64,000 nt of DNA from CAWCJL01 sp963795775 (lineage in GTDB: Bacteria > Acidobacteriota > Terriglobia > Terriglobales > Acidobacteriaceae), in assembly GCA_963795775.1 (NCBI GenBank), contig CAWCJL010000001.1, forward strand, positions 124,001 to 188,000, written 5' to 3'. The translations under genes were made by a program, and so were the position numbers. How positions within the stretch are numbered: position 1 is the first letter of the stretch; every line of letters starts with the position of its first letter. This document shows positions 49,941 to 58,459 of this stretch, in pieces. Under the pieces are notes generated by a model. It did no database searches. It was not told the DNA's origin and saw only the letters and a program-made list of their open reading frames with translations.

Positions 49941-50840
49941 ATGGCTCTGATTTTGTACGCTGCGGTCGCCTTCACCTTGTTCTGTGTGATCGCACTGCTT
50001 CTCACCCCGGTTCTGCTCCAGCCGTCACCGGCAGAAAAGCGGTTGATGGCGCTCGTTCAGAGCAGCCGACCCGACGAGCGACCGGTCGGGTCGAAGGAGC
50101 GCTTAAAAGGTCAGCTCCTCGACCTTGCGCGGGCGTTCCGGAACAAGCTTGGCCTATCCGAAGATGTCACCATGAAGCAGCGGCTGATGAATGCCGGGTT
50201 GAGTGGAAACAGCACCAATCTGTACTTTGCAGCGCGCTGCATTGCTCCACTGGCCGGTATCGTTTTGGGGAGCCTCCGCCGGGATAACACGTTCTTCTTC
50301 GTCCTCGTGGGCGGCGCAGTGGGCTATCTCGCACCGGATATGTGGTTGCGATTCAGAACGCGCCGTCGCCGGGAACGCATGCGCAAAGGCATTCCGGATG
50401 CGATCGATCTCCTGGTGATCTGCGTGGAGGCCGGCCTGGGCATCGATCAGGCTCTGCTGCGCGTCGGCCAGGAACTCAGCCTGAGCTATCCGGAGATCAA
50501 TCACGAATTCATGCAGCTCAATATCGAGCAGCGGGCCGGCAAACCGCGCCTGGAAGCATGGGAAAGCATGGCGCAGAGGACGCAACTGCCGGATTTTGCC
50601 TCGTTTGTGAACATGCTGAGTCAGACGGAACGGTTCGGGACGCCGATCATCAAGGCGCTAACTCGTCTTTCCGACGACATCCGTCTCAAGCGCCGTCAGC
50701 ACGCAGAGGAGATGGCCGCGAAGGTGAAGATCAAGATACTCTTCCCACTCGTCATTTTTATTTTCCCTTGTATCTTTATTGTTCTACTAGCGCCCGCTTT
50801 GATCAGCCTGTCGAAGACATTTGGCTCACTCGGGAAGTAG
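49941..50840 (+). CDS. tadC: Tad inner-membrane platform protein TadC
   Basis: The protein is 299 residues from the ATG at 49941, with GAGG nine bases upstream; an in-frame TTG at 49926 overlaps tadB. The GspF-type domain shows RKGIPDAIDLLVICVEAGLG and DQALLRVGQELSLSYPEINH, EAWESMAQRTQLPDFASFVN and a final ILFPLVIFIFPCIFIVLLAP helix. It partners TadB. It ends the recognisable Tad block: no TadD, TadE, TadF or TadG gene lies in the window. Confidence 0.92.
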   Translation: MALILYAAVAFTLFCVIALLLTPVLLQPSPAEKRLMALVQSSRPDERPVGSKERLKGQLLDLARAFRNKLGLSEDVTMKQRLMNAGLSGNSTNLYFAARCIAPLAGIVLGSLRRDNTFFFVLVGGAVGYLAPDMWLRFRTRRRRERMRKGIPDAIDLLVICVEAGLGIDQALLRVGQELSLSYPEINHEFMQLNIEQRAGKPRLEAWESMAQRTQLPDFASFVNMLSQTERFGTPIIKALTRLSDDIRLKRRQHAEEMAAKVKIKILFPLVIFIFPCIFIVLLAPALISLSKTFGSLGK

Positions 50841-51007
50841 GAGCGAGTGCAAGTGTTTCGCCTGGTCTGTAGTGACGCTCGTAACACCCGATTCCCGTAT
50901 TTTGTTGAACTACTGTTATTCCTTACAGTACTGTTAGGCAGGGTTAAAGCTCGGCTGTAACTAGCACGAGCTACCGAAAGTGTCGAATTATCCTCAGGAG
51001 GGCGCAC

Positions 51008-51103
51008 ATGGAAACTGCAACTATGATTCGGGTCATCGCTGGTGTTCTGGCGATCGTCGTTTTGTCTGTGCTGGTCTATCGCAGAAAAGCCAAGACAGCG
51101 TAG
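51008..51103 (+). CDS. 31-residue single-span membrane microprotein
   Basis: The ORF reads METATMIRVIAGVLAIVVLS followed by VLVYRRKAKTA. A very good ribosome binding site (AGGAGG, seven bases before the ATG) supports translation. Residues 7-24 form one hydrophobic helix, followed by a basic RRKAK tail that would stay in the cytoplasm. It lies 168 bp after tadC and 31 bp before the DUF192 gene, so it may belong to the pilus transcript. No homologous family is known to me. Confidence 0.6.
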   Translation: METATMIRVIAGVLAIVVLSVLVYRRKAKTA

Positions 51104-51134
51104 GGCTCCCGCGGTGTCGCGGAAGTCAGGTCAC

Positions 51135-51488
51135 ATGAAAGAAGTTCTTGTTACAAAGAAGGGGACGGGTATCGTGATCGGCGAGAGGATCGCCATCGCG
51201 GACACGTCCCTTTCGCGTCTTGTGGGCTTGATGGGAAGGCCTAGGCTCCCCGAGGGAGGCGGCCTGCTGATCACGCCATCTTCGGGGGTCCATACCTTCG
51301 GCATGCGCTTCCCCATAGACGTCATCGCACTGGATCGGGACATGCAGGTGGTGGACGTGTGGTCACGGCTGCGTCCCTTCCGCACTACCCGGATAAGCCT
51401 GAAGTATCACCGCGTGCTCGAGCTACCTGCTGGTCAGATTGAACGGTGCGGCGTATCGGTCGGCGATCAACTGGAAGTAGCAGGATAA
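51135..51488 (+). CDS. DUF192 family protein
   Basis: The protein is 117 residues from the ATG at 51135 (AGGTCAC upstream); the longer open frame overlaps the microprotein. It has the DUF192 pattern: IADTSLSRLVGLMGRPRLPE, then G-G-L-L-I-T-P, GVHTFGMRFPIDVIALDRDM and HRVLELPAGQIERCGVSVGD. The small beta-rich family is of unknown role and often lies beside Tad/type II secretion genes in this phylum, which agrees with its position. The usual signal peptide of many DUF192 proteins is absent here. Confidence 0.9.
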   Translation: MKEVLVTKKGTGIVIGERIAIADTSLSRLVGLMGRPRLPEGGGLLITPSSGVHTFGMRFPIDVIALDRDMQVVDVWSRLRPFRTTRISLKYHRVLELPAGQIERCGVSVGDQLEVAG

Positions 51489-51757
51489 TTGGAAGTCTCT
51501 GGAGCTTCGTTTGCCGAGGCATGATGGGCCGGTTGGCTCTGGAAAGCTGGCCGTTATACGAATCCTTCGACCATGGTTCCTGATCGCCTCAGCCTCGTTC
51601 AGATCCATCCCATTCCTGATAATTAGCGAGTTGCCTGAGGCTCACCCCGAGCGGCCTTGCACGCGGGCGCCGGTGTGGCCCGTACGACAGCATGGGCTCG
51701 GGCGCTCGTTGAAGCCATGGCTCGTTCATCCATCCCTTCGGAGAGTAGCCTTGTCCA

Positions 51758-51985
51758 ATGAAACGGGTGAGGGTGGACTCGAGAAGCATCGCTTCGATCG
51801 GCTATGAGCCGCGCAGGCGTGAGTTGGAGATCGAGTTCCGCCAGAGCGGAAGTGTTTACCGGTATTTCGACGTCTCCGCCGAGGAGCAAGCGGCTTTTAT
51901 GGCGGCTGAGTCGAAGGGGACGTATCTGAACCGCATCTTCAAGCAGAAGGAGCGCCGGTTCGTCGTGGTCAAAAAAGCTAGTTAG
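51758..51985 (+). CDS. KTSC domain protein
   Basis: This 75-residue protein has VDSRSIASIGYEPRRRELEI, then E-F-R-Q-S-G-S-V-Y-R-Y-F-D-V and a late KGTYLNRIFKQKERR. KTSC domains are short folds named for Lys, Tyr, Ser and Cys positions; the Y-x-Y-F-D-V and G-x-Y-x-N segments fit. They occur in stand-alone proteins and at ends of lysyl-tRNA synthetase-like proteins, with no fixed role. The 269 bp upstream (51489-51757) show no gene. Confidence 0.85.
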   Translation: MKRVRVDSRSIASIGYEPRRRELEIEFRQSGSVYRYFDVSAEEQAAFMAAESKGTYLNRIFKQKERRFVVVKKAS

Positions 51986-52396
51986 ACACTTGTCTTGTTA
52001 CTGTGCGTTATCCAGATGGGTGAAGTGAGAGTTTGGTGAGACGCCCGCGGAACTTCAATCTTCCCTTACTTCTAGAGAAAAGCCGATAGCTGATCAGATA
52101 TGCGCGCAGGAGCAGGTTTGCGCAGGGTATCCTCCGCTTGCAGATGTCACAGTTAGCTGTTGTCATTCCACCATGCTGCTGACTTCCAGGACGCGATCAG
52201 GTGTGTTCGCCGACGGCGCCGATGATTCGGGAGATAAGAAGAGTGTTCAAGCAAGTCTTTTTAAGCGCCGCATGGAATCACCGGAAAGTAGCATACGGAG
52301 CTTGCGACTAGCTATCGAAAGCACACCGGCTTGCTCTTATCATTCGGAGATATCGGGCATTGCGCGGCGCGGATGCGTTCGCAGAGAGCAGGAACC
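51986..52396. other. 411-bp gene-free stretch
   Basis: Between the KTSC gene and the peptidase gene only short, low-quality open frames exist. I see no repeat family A or B copy, no clear hairpin and no convincing promoter hexamers, though it must contain the peptidase promoter. Confidence 0.4.
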
Positions 52397-53386
52397 ATGC
52401 ATGTAGGTGGAGCAGCAGGCCGGTCGGGTAAGAGTGGCGGAACCCTGTTGGAGGAAAGGGCAGGTGCAGCCGGCGGTAGAGGCGGCGCGTCGGGAGGGAG
52501 CGCAGGGTCCTCGGGAGGGAGCGCCGGCTCCGCTGGTGGAAGTGTGGGCCCGGCGACCCGTGATGCCGCGGGGAAGGTGCCCGGAACCGGCAAGCCGGAA
52601 GGGCGCGGGCGTCGCGGCTGCATGCCGGATGTTCCGGATACGCGCGATCTGCACTATGTAGCCACGGTGGACACGGCGACTCTGCCGGAGAGCGTGGACC
52701 TGCGGCCGCTGTGCCCGCCGGTGTACGACCAGGGCGCGCTGGAGAGCTGCACGGCAAACGCGATTGGCGCGGCCATCGAGTACAACCAGATGCACACAGG
52801 CAAGCAGAGCTTTGTGCCGTCTCGGCTGTTCATCTACTACAACGAACGCGTGTTGGAAGGCGAGATCAAGCAGGACGGCGGCGCGATGATTCGTAACGGC
52901 ATCAAGACCGTCGCCCGGCTGGGAGCGCCGCCGGAAGACGTGTGGCCCTATGAAGAGTCTTCCGTGTTCAAGCAGCCCCATGCCGATGCGTACGCGGCGG
53001 CGAAGCTGGACCTGGTGACGGTCTATAGCCGCGTGGGGCAGACCCTACCGCTTCTGCAGGCGTGTCTCGCAGAGGGCTTCCCGATTGTATTTCGATACAC
53101 GTGCTTCCCATCCATGGACCACACGTGGGACGACGGTGTGATCCCCATGCCGGGGCCAAACGAGCCGGAGGACGGTGGCCACTGCATGCTCATCGTCGGC
53201 TATGACAATGCGGACCGTACCTTCCTTCTTCGCAACTCGTGGGGCACGAAGTGGGGCCAGCAGGGTTACGGCACCATGCCCTACGACTACATTCTGTCGC
53301 CGCAGTGGACGACGGACCTATGGACCATCCGTGGCGTGACGGAGCGCGCGGCGAAACCGCTTCACGTCGCGTTGCCAACGGCTTAG
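52397..53386 (+). CDS. C1 (papain-like) cysteine peptidase with Gly/Ser-rich N-terminus
   Basis: From ATG 52397 the first 55 residues are low complexity with GGSAGSSGGSAGSAGGS repeats and no signal peptide. The peptidase domain begins LPESVDLRPLCPPVYDQGAL, with Gln in DQG and Cys in SCTANAIG as oxyanion residue and nucleophile, then His in GGHCMLIVGYD and Asn in LLRNSWGTKWGQQGYGTMPY. All four papain catalytic positions are present. It probably cleaves peptides in the cytoplasm or, if exported, by a non-classical route. The start is uncertain, with in-frame ATGs at 52331 and 52373. Confidence 0.87.
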   Translation: MHVGGAAGRSGKSGGTLLEERAGAAGGRGGASGGSAGSSGGSAGSAGGSVGPATRDAAGKVPGTGKPEGRGRRGCMPDVPDTRDLHYVATVDTATLPESVDLRPLCPPVYDQGALESCTANAIGAAIEYNQMHTGKQSFVPSRLFIYYNERVLEGEIKQDGGAMIRNGIKTVARLGAPPEDVWPYEESSVFKQPHADAYAAAKLDLVTVYSRVGQTLPLLQACLAEGFPIVFRYTCFPSMDHTWDDGVIPMPGPNEPEDGGHCMLIVGYDNADRTFLLRNSWGTKWGQQGYGTMPYDYILSPQWTTDLWTIRGVTERAAKPLHVALPTA

Positions 53387-53568
53387 GCGTCGCTGGCCTC
53401 GGCGGTATCACTGATAGATACCGGCGCAGGCAAGCGAGTTTCCACTAAGCACGAGTTACAAAGATGCAATTCAGGACCCTGCTGCGATTTCCACCGCGGC
53501 AGGGTCTTGTGTTTGTGCCCTGAGCTGGTGATCTTCTCTGCGCATTGCAGGTAGAGTAGGGCGTGACC

Positions 53569-54402
53569 ATGACTGAGCGCATCGATGCACATCACCACCT
53601 CTGGCAGTTCAAGCCGGATGAGTTTGGTTGGATCAGCGATGACATGGCCGTGCTGCGCAGGGACTATCTTCCGCAGGATCTGAAGCCGCAGATGGACGCA
53701 GCCGGCATCGACGGCGCGGTGGCAGTGCAGGCGCGACAGACGCTCGCGGAGACCCGCTGGCTGCTCGAGCTTGCGGCGGAGCGGAGCTGGATGCGCGGTG
53801 TCGTCGGCTGGGCTCCGATTGCCAGCCCGGAGTTCCCGGCGCTGCTTGAGGAGTTCCGCGGTCAGCCTAAACTGAAAGGACTGCGGCATGTGGTGCAGGA
53901 TGAGCCGGACGACGCGTTTCTGCTGGGCGAGGATTTCCGTGCCGGGATCGCACGCCTGCGGGGCACCGGCCTGGTCTACGACATCCTCATCTATGCACAT
54001 CAACTCCCGCAGGCGATTCGCTTCGTGGACCAGCATCCGGGCCAGCCCTTTGTGCTCGACCACGCGGGCAAGCCCAGCATTCGTTCGGGCGAACGGGAGC
54101 CCTGGGCCACCCAGATGCGAGAGCTGGCACGCAGGGGCAACGTGTCCTGCAAGGTTTCGGGCATGGTGACGGAGGCGGACCCGAGACGCTGGTCCGTCAC
54201 AGAGCTCACGCCGTACTGGGAGACCTTGCTCGACACCTTCGGCCCGCACCGGCTCATCGTCGGGTCAGACTGGCCGGTCTGCGAAGTGGCCTGTTCGTAT
54301 GGGCGATGGTTCGAGGTGGTGGGCCGCTGGACCGACCAGCTTTCGGCCGCGGAGCGCGACGCGATTTTCGGGGGCAACGCAACTCGCATTTACCGTCTGT
54401 GA
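53569..54402 (+). CDS. Amidohydrolase, L-fuconolactonase-like
   Basis: The protein is 277 residues from ATG 53569 (a GTG two codons earlier is possible). Amidohydro_2 motifs are RIDAHHHLWQF (HxH), KGLRHVVQDEPDD, PFVLDHAGKPSI, NVSCKVSGMVTEAD and RLIVGSDWPVCEV with the catalytic Asp. This set is shared by L-fuconolactonases and 4-sulfomuconolactone-type hydrolases. The next gene is a FucP-like symporter, so opening of L-fucono-1,5-lactone is the best guess. It is cytoplasmic and leads a five-gene plus-strand sugar cluster. Confidence 0.87.
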   Translation: MTERIDAHHHLWQFKPDEFGWISDDMAVLRRDYLPQDLKPQMDAAGIDGAVAVQARQTLAETRWLLELAAERSWMRGVVGWAPIASPEFPALLEEFRGQPKLKGLRHVVQDEPDDAFLLGEDFRAGIARLRGTGLVYDILIYAHQLPQAIRFVDQHPGQPFVLDHAGKPSIRSGEREPWATQMRELARRGNVSCKVSGMVTEADPRRWSVTELTPYWETLLDTFGPHRLIVGSDWPVCEVACSYGRWFEVVGRWTDQLSAAERDAIFGGNATRIYRL

Positions 54403-54499
54403 CGCGGTGCTTGCACCGCTACCGCGCGAACGGCTAGTGTGTGGACGAACCGCGGCGCCTGCTTTCATTGGCTCCGCAGCAAAAGCCGAGTCCAAAACC

Positions 54500-55828
54500 A
54501 TGCTGATTGCGAAGACAGGAGCGCCTGGTACTTCGGGCGAGTCGGAGGCGGAAGGCCCGCTGGTCCCGCGCCAGCAATTGCTGCCCTTTGGCCTGGTCAC
54601 CTCGCTTTTCTTTCTTTGGGGCGTGCCCAATAATCTGAACGACGTTCTCATTCGCCAGTTCATGAAGAGCTTCACGATAAGCCGTTTTGAGGGCGGCCTG
54701 GTGCAATCCGCCTTCTATCTCGGCTACTTCCTGCTGGCCATCCCGGCGGCCCTGTTGATGCGCCGCAAAGGCTACAAGGCCGGGCTGATCACCGGGCTCG
54801 TGCTTTTTGCCACGGGCACCTGGCTCTTCTGGCCGGCGGCGTACGTTGGCCGCTACTCGCTCTTTCTGCTGGCGTTGTTTGTTATCGCGTCGGGCTTGTC
54901 GTTTCTGGAGACGGCGTCGAATCCGCTTGTCACGCAGTTGGGCTCTCCGGCCACAGCCGCGCGCCGGTTGAACGTGGCGCAGGCTTTCAACCCGCTTGGC
55001 TCCATCACCGGGGTGCTGGTGGGCACCACATTTATCTTCTCCGGTGTGGAGCTAACGCCGGTGCAGGTGCGCGCCATGCAGGCAGCGCACACCTACGGCG
55101 CGTATCTGCAGCGGGAAACGGTACGCGTTGTTGTTCCGTACATCGTGCTCGGGGCCATCGCCTTATTGCTTGCCTTTCTGATCTTCCGAACGAAGTTTCC
55201 GGTCATCGCCGGTGACCAGGAAAACAGCTCCGAGCGGGGCAGCTTCCGCGTGCTGCTGCGCAACGGCAACTTCCTCGCGGCTGTCGTGGCGCAATTCATG
55301 TATGTGGGTGCGCAGGTCGGCACCTGGAGCTACTTCATCCAGTATGTGCAGGATTACACGCGGCGTCCGGAGAAGATCGCCGGCTATTTCCTTACCGGAA
55401 CTCTGGTCGCCTTTGCGCTGGGACGATGGCTCTCCTCCATCGCTATGAAGCGCATCGCGCCGGAACTGCTGATGGGCGCCTTTGCGATCGTCAACGTTCT
55501 GCTGGTCGCCATCGGCATCTACGAGCCGGGATGGATGGGCTTGTGGGCCATCTTCTGCACCAGCTTCTTTATGTCGCTGATGTTTCCCACCATCTTCGCG
55601 CTCGGGCTCACCGGGTTGGGACCAAACACTAAGATCGGCGGATCGCTGCTGGTTATGGCCATTGTCGGTGGCGCGGTGCTGACGCCGGTGATGGGGCTGA
55701 TCTCGCAGTGGACTCACAGCCTGGCGCTGGCCTACGCCGTCCCGCTTGCCGGGTATGTCGTGGTCGCGCTCTACGCTTTTGCCGGAGGCCGGCAGCGGCG
55801 GAGTGCAGCACTCAGCGGCCTCGCGTAA
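54500..55828 (+). CDS. fucP: L-fucose:H+ symporter-like MFS transporter
   Basis: The protein is 442 residues from ATG 54500; the open frame upstream overlaps the hydrolase and is not protein-like. Twelve-span MFS with FucP/sugar:H+ symporter features: LPFGLVTSLFFLWGVPNNLN at TM1, QSAFYLGYFLLAIPAALLMR, GLSFLETASNPLVTQLG (the E-T-A-x-N-P signature) and FMSLMFPTIFALGLTGLGPN. It couples proton entry to uptake of L-fucose or a related sugar across the inner membrane. Confidence 0.92.
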   Translation: MLIAKTGAPGTSGESEAEGPLVPRQQLLPFGLVTSLFFLWGVPNNLNDVLIRQFMKSFTISRFEGGLVQSAFYLGYFLLAIPAALLMRRKGYKAGLITGLVLFATGTWLFWPAAYVGRYSLFLLALFVIASGLSFLETASNPLVTQLGSPATAARRLNVAQAFNPLGSITGVLVGTTFIFSGVELTPVQVRAMQAAHTYGAYLQRETVRVVVPYIVLGAIALLLAFLIFRTKFPVIAGDQENSSERGSFRVLLRNGNFLAAVVAQFMYVGAQVGTWSYFIQYVQDYTRRPEKIAGYFLTGTLVAFALGRWLSSIAMKRIAPELLMGAFAIVNVLLVAIGIYEPGWMGLWAIFCTSFFMSLMFPTIFALGLTGLGPNTKIGGSLLVMAIVGGAVLTPVMGLISQWTHSLALAYAVPLAGYVVVALYAFAGGRQRRSAALSGLA

Positions 55829-56004
55829 TCCCGCTGTACGTGAGCCGCGGCGTTTCTGCCTGAGCAGAGATTCGTCTTCGGATGCCGGGGGTTTGCGACC
55901 GAGCCGCCGTGCGCCGTAAGATGGGCGCGCAGCCGCAGTACGCAACAGCGGATGAGATTGTGGCACAGCAGTGCTTACATATTGAAACAGGGGGAGGCCT
56001 TTGA

Positions 56005-57045
56005 ATGAGCTTGAGTCGACGCGAAGTGCTGGCCGGCATGGGGCTGATAGGCGCAGCGGTAACAGCACCCTTGCTGGTAAGAACGGCAGGCGCGTTGTCC
56101 GCTTTCGCCTCGCCCGAATCAAAGAGTCAGAACGCGAGTTGCCCCTTCCACATGGCCGTCATCAACGACGAGATCACGCAGGACTTCGAGCAGGCGTGCA
56201 GGATTGCGGCCGAGGACTTCGGCCTTAAATGGATCGAGCTGCGGGGCATGTGGAACAAGAACATCACGGTGCTGAGCCCCAAGGAGATCGAAGATGCGCG
56301 GCGCATCCTGGCCAGGCACAAGCTGAAGGTGACCGACATCGCGAGCCCGCTTTTCAAGACGGACTGGCCGGGTGCGCCGCGCTCCGACCAGAGCGAGAGT
56401 CGCGACCAGTTTCACGCGGACTTCGACGCGAAGGCGCAGGAGAAGCTGCTCGAACACTGCATCGTGCTGGCGAAGGCGTTTGGCACCAACCGCATCCGCT
56501 GCTTTGACTACTGGCGGCTGGCAGACCAGAAGCCATATCGCGCTGCCATCAACGCCAAGTTGCGGCAGGCCGCGGAGCGGTGTCACAAGGACGGCATCAT
56601 CCTGCTGCTGGAGAACGAGATGTCCTGCAACACCGCGACCGGGGAGGAATCCGCGGCAGTGTTGAAGGCGATTCCCAATCGCAACTTCATGTTGAACTGG
56701 GATCCCGGCAACGCTGCCGCGATTGGCAGCACGCCGTATCCCGACGGTTACGATCTGCTGCCCAAGCAGCGCATCGGTCACTGCCATGCGAAAGATGTGG
56801 TCCGCCCCGCGGGAAAGAAATACGAATGGGCGCCAGTGGGAGCGGGCGTGGTGGATTGGGTGGGGCAGTTCGAAGCTTTCCAGCGCGATGGGTACCACTA
56901 CGCGGTGAGCCTGGAGACGCACTGGCGCGGCGCAGGAACGCCGGAAGCTTCGACGCGCATCAGCATGCAGGGACTCAACAAGACGCTGGCGAAGGCCGGC
57001 GTGCACTGTGGAGAAAAGGCTCAAGTCCGGCAGGCTAACTCGTGA
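56005..57045 (+). CDS. Tat-exported sugar phosphate isomerase/epimerase-like TIM-barrel protein
   Basis: This 346-residue protein starts with ATG 56005 (GGGGAGG at 7 bp). The N-terminus, MSLSRREVLAGMGLIGAAVT, is a Tat-type signal. The AP-endonuclease-2/xylose-isomerase-like barrel follows: WIELRGMWNKNI, HCIVLAKAFGTNRIRCFDYW, GIILLLENEMSCNTATG, NRNFMLNWDPGNAAAIGSTP and GHCHAKDVVR, with Glu, Asp and His metal ligands in these strands. It probably isomerises or epimerises a sugar acid in the periplasm. The gene after it is a Gfo/Idh/MocA protein, 25 bp away. Confidence 0.88.
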   Translation: MSLSRREVLAGMGLIGAAVTAPLLVRTAGALSAFASPESKSQNASCPFHMAVINDEITQDFEQACRIAAEDFGLKWIELRGMWNKNITVLSPKEIEDARRILARHKLKVTDIASPLFKTDWPGAPRSDQSESRDQFHADFDAKAQEKLLEHCIVLAKAFGTNRIRCFDYWRLADQKPYRAAINAKLRQAAERCHKDGIILLLENEMSCNTATGEESAAVLKAIPNRNFMLNWDPGNAAAIGSTPYPDGYDLLPKQRIGHCHAKDVVRPAGKKYEWAPVGAGVVDWVGQFEAFQRDGYHYAVSLETHWRGAGTPEASTRISMQGLNKTLAKAGVHCGEKAQVRQANS

Positions 57046-57070
57046 TCTACGCAGCGGGGCAGGGAGATAG

Positions 57071-58390
57071 ATGATCAGCAGACGCGACTTTGTAAACGCA
57101 CTGGCGGTGGGCACGGCGGGCGCGGCCATGGGGCCCACCGCGAAGAGTTATGCGCGCATCCTTGGCGCGAATGACCGCCTTAACTTCGCGATCATCGGTC
57201 TGAACGGGCGCGCCTACGCTCACCTCTCCGCGCTCAAGGCCAACCAGGATGCGGCGCGGGTCACGCATGTGTGCGACGTGGAGAGCAACATCCTGAAGAA
57301 ATTCGCGGATGCAGCGCAGCAGCAACTGGGCCATGCGCCTGCGGCGGTTAAGGATTTCCGCCATGTGCTTGAGCAGAAGGATCTCGATGCGGTAACGATT
57401 GCCACGCCGGACCACTGGCATACACCGATGGCGATTGCGGCCTTGCAGGCGGGCAAGCACGTGTACGTTGAAAAACCGTGCAGTCATAACCCGGCGGAAG
57501 GCGCGCTGCTGGTCCAGGCGCAGCGGAAGTACGGCAAGCTGGTGCAGATGGGAACGCAGCAGCGCTCGTCGCCGCACACCATCGAGATCGTGGATAAGAT
57601 ACACGGCGGGCTGATCGGCCGGGCCTACTACGGCAAGTCGTGGTATGTGAACACGAGGAAGTCTATCGGCATTGGCAAAGAGGTGCCGGTGCCGGCAACG
57701 CTGGACTGGGATTTGTGGCAAGGACCCGCGCCGCGGCAGCCTTACAAAGATAACTACCAACCCTATAACTGGCACTGGTTCCGTACTTATGGAACGGGCG
57801 AGACCCTGAATAACGGCACGCACGAGGTGGATGTCTGTCGCTGGGCGCTGGATGTGGGATATCCCAATACAGTAACTTCGTCCGGCGGACGCTATCAGTT
57901 CAAGGACGATTGGCAGTTCTATGACACGCTGGTGACGAGCTTCGAGTACGACGACAAGTTGATCTCCTGGGAAGGGAAGAGTTGTTCCGGGATGAAGCTC
58001 TATAACCGGGATCGCGGCTCGACCATCATCGGGACCACGGGGACGGTCCTGGTGGACCGCGACGGTTACGAGATCTACGATCTCAAAGGAAACAAGACGA
58101 GCGAGTACAAGGTGGGCGGCACGACTTCGTCTGCCGACTTGATCGGCCGCGATTCGATGACGGATGCGCACTTCGCAAACTTTATCGCCGGCATTCGCAC
58201 GGGAGCGCCACTGCACTCTCCCGTTTCTGTCGGCAACGTCGCCGTCACCATGCTGCAGCTTTCCAATGTCGCCTGGGAGGTCAAGCGGGAGCTGCATCTC
58301 GATCCAAAAGATGGCCGTATCCAGAACGACGCGGAAGCGATGACGATGTGGGGCCGCAAATATGAGCCCGGTTGGGCGCCGCACCTCTAA
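57071..58390 (+). CDS. Tat-exported Gfo/Idh/MocA family oxidoreductase
   Basis: This 439-residue protein has an N-terminus MISRRDFVNALAVGTAGAAM that carries the Tat S-R-R-x-F motif. A Rossmann fold starts RLNFAIIGLNGRAYAHLSAL, then DAVTIATPDHWHTPMAIAAL, GKHVYVEKPCSHNPAEGALL (the E-K-P signature) and QMGTQQRSS. The C-terminal substrate domain has NWHWFRTYGTGETLNNGTHE with the catalytic His position. It is an NAD(P)-dependent or cofactor-retaining sugar dehydrogenase or hydrolase acting in the periplasm. It is flanked by two isomerase-like genes. Confidence 0.92.
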   Translation: MISRRDFVNALAVGTAGAAMGPTAKSYARILGANDRLNFAIIGLNGRAYAHLSALKANQDAARVTHVCDVESNILKKFADAAQQQLGHAPAAVKDFRHVLEQKDLDAVTIATPDHWHTPMAIAALQAGKHVYVEKPCSHNPAEGALLVQAQRKYGKLVQMGTQQRSSPHTIEIVDKIHGGLIGRAYYGKSWYVNTRKSIGIGKEVPVPATLDWDLWQGPAPRQPYKDNYQPYNWHWFRTYGTGETLNNGTHEVDVCRWALDVGYPNTVTSSGGRYQFKDDWQFYDTLVTSFEYDDKLISWEGKSCSGMKLYNRDRGSTIIGTTGTVLVDRDGYEIYDLKGNKTSEYKVGGTTSSADLIGRDSMTDAHFANFIAGIRTGAPLHSPVSVGNVAVTMLQLSNVAWEVKRELHLDPKDGRIQNDAEAMTMWGRKYEPGWAPHL

Positions 58391-58459
58391 TTACAGCCTG
58401 TCGCCCGGATTTCCGCTGATACATAGACGATTGCACAAAACACCCGGGAGCTGCTGCCC

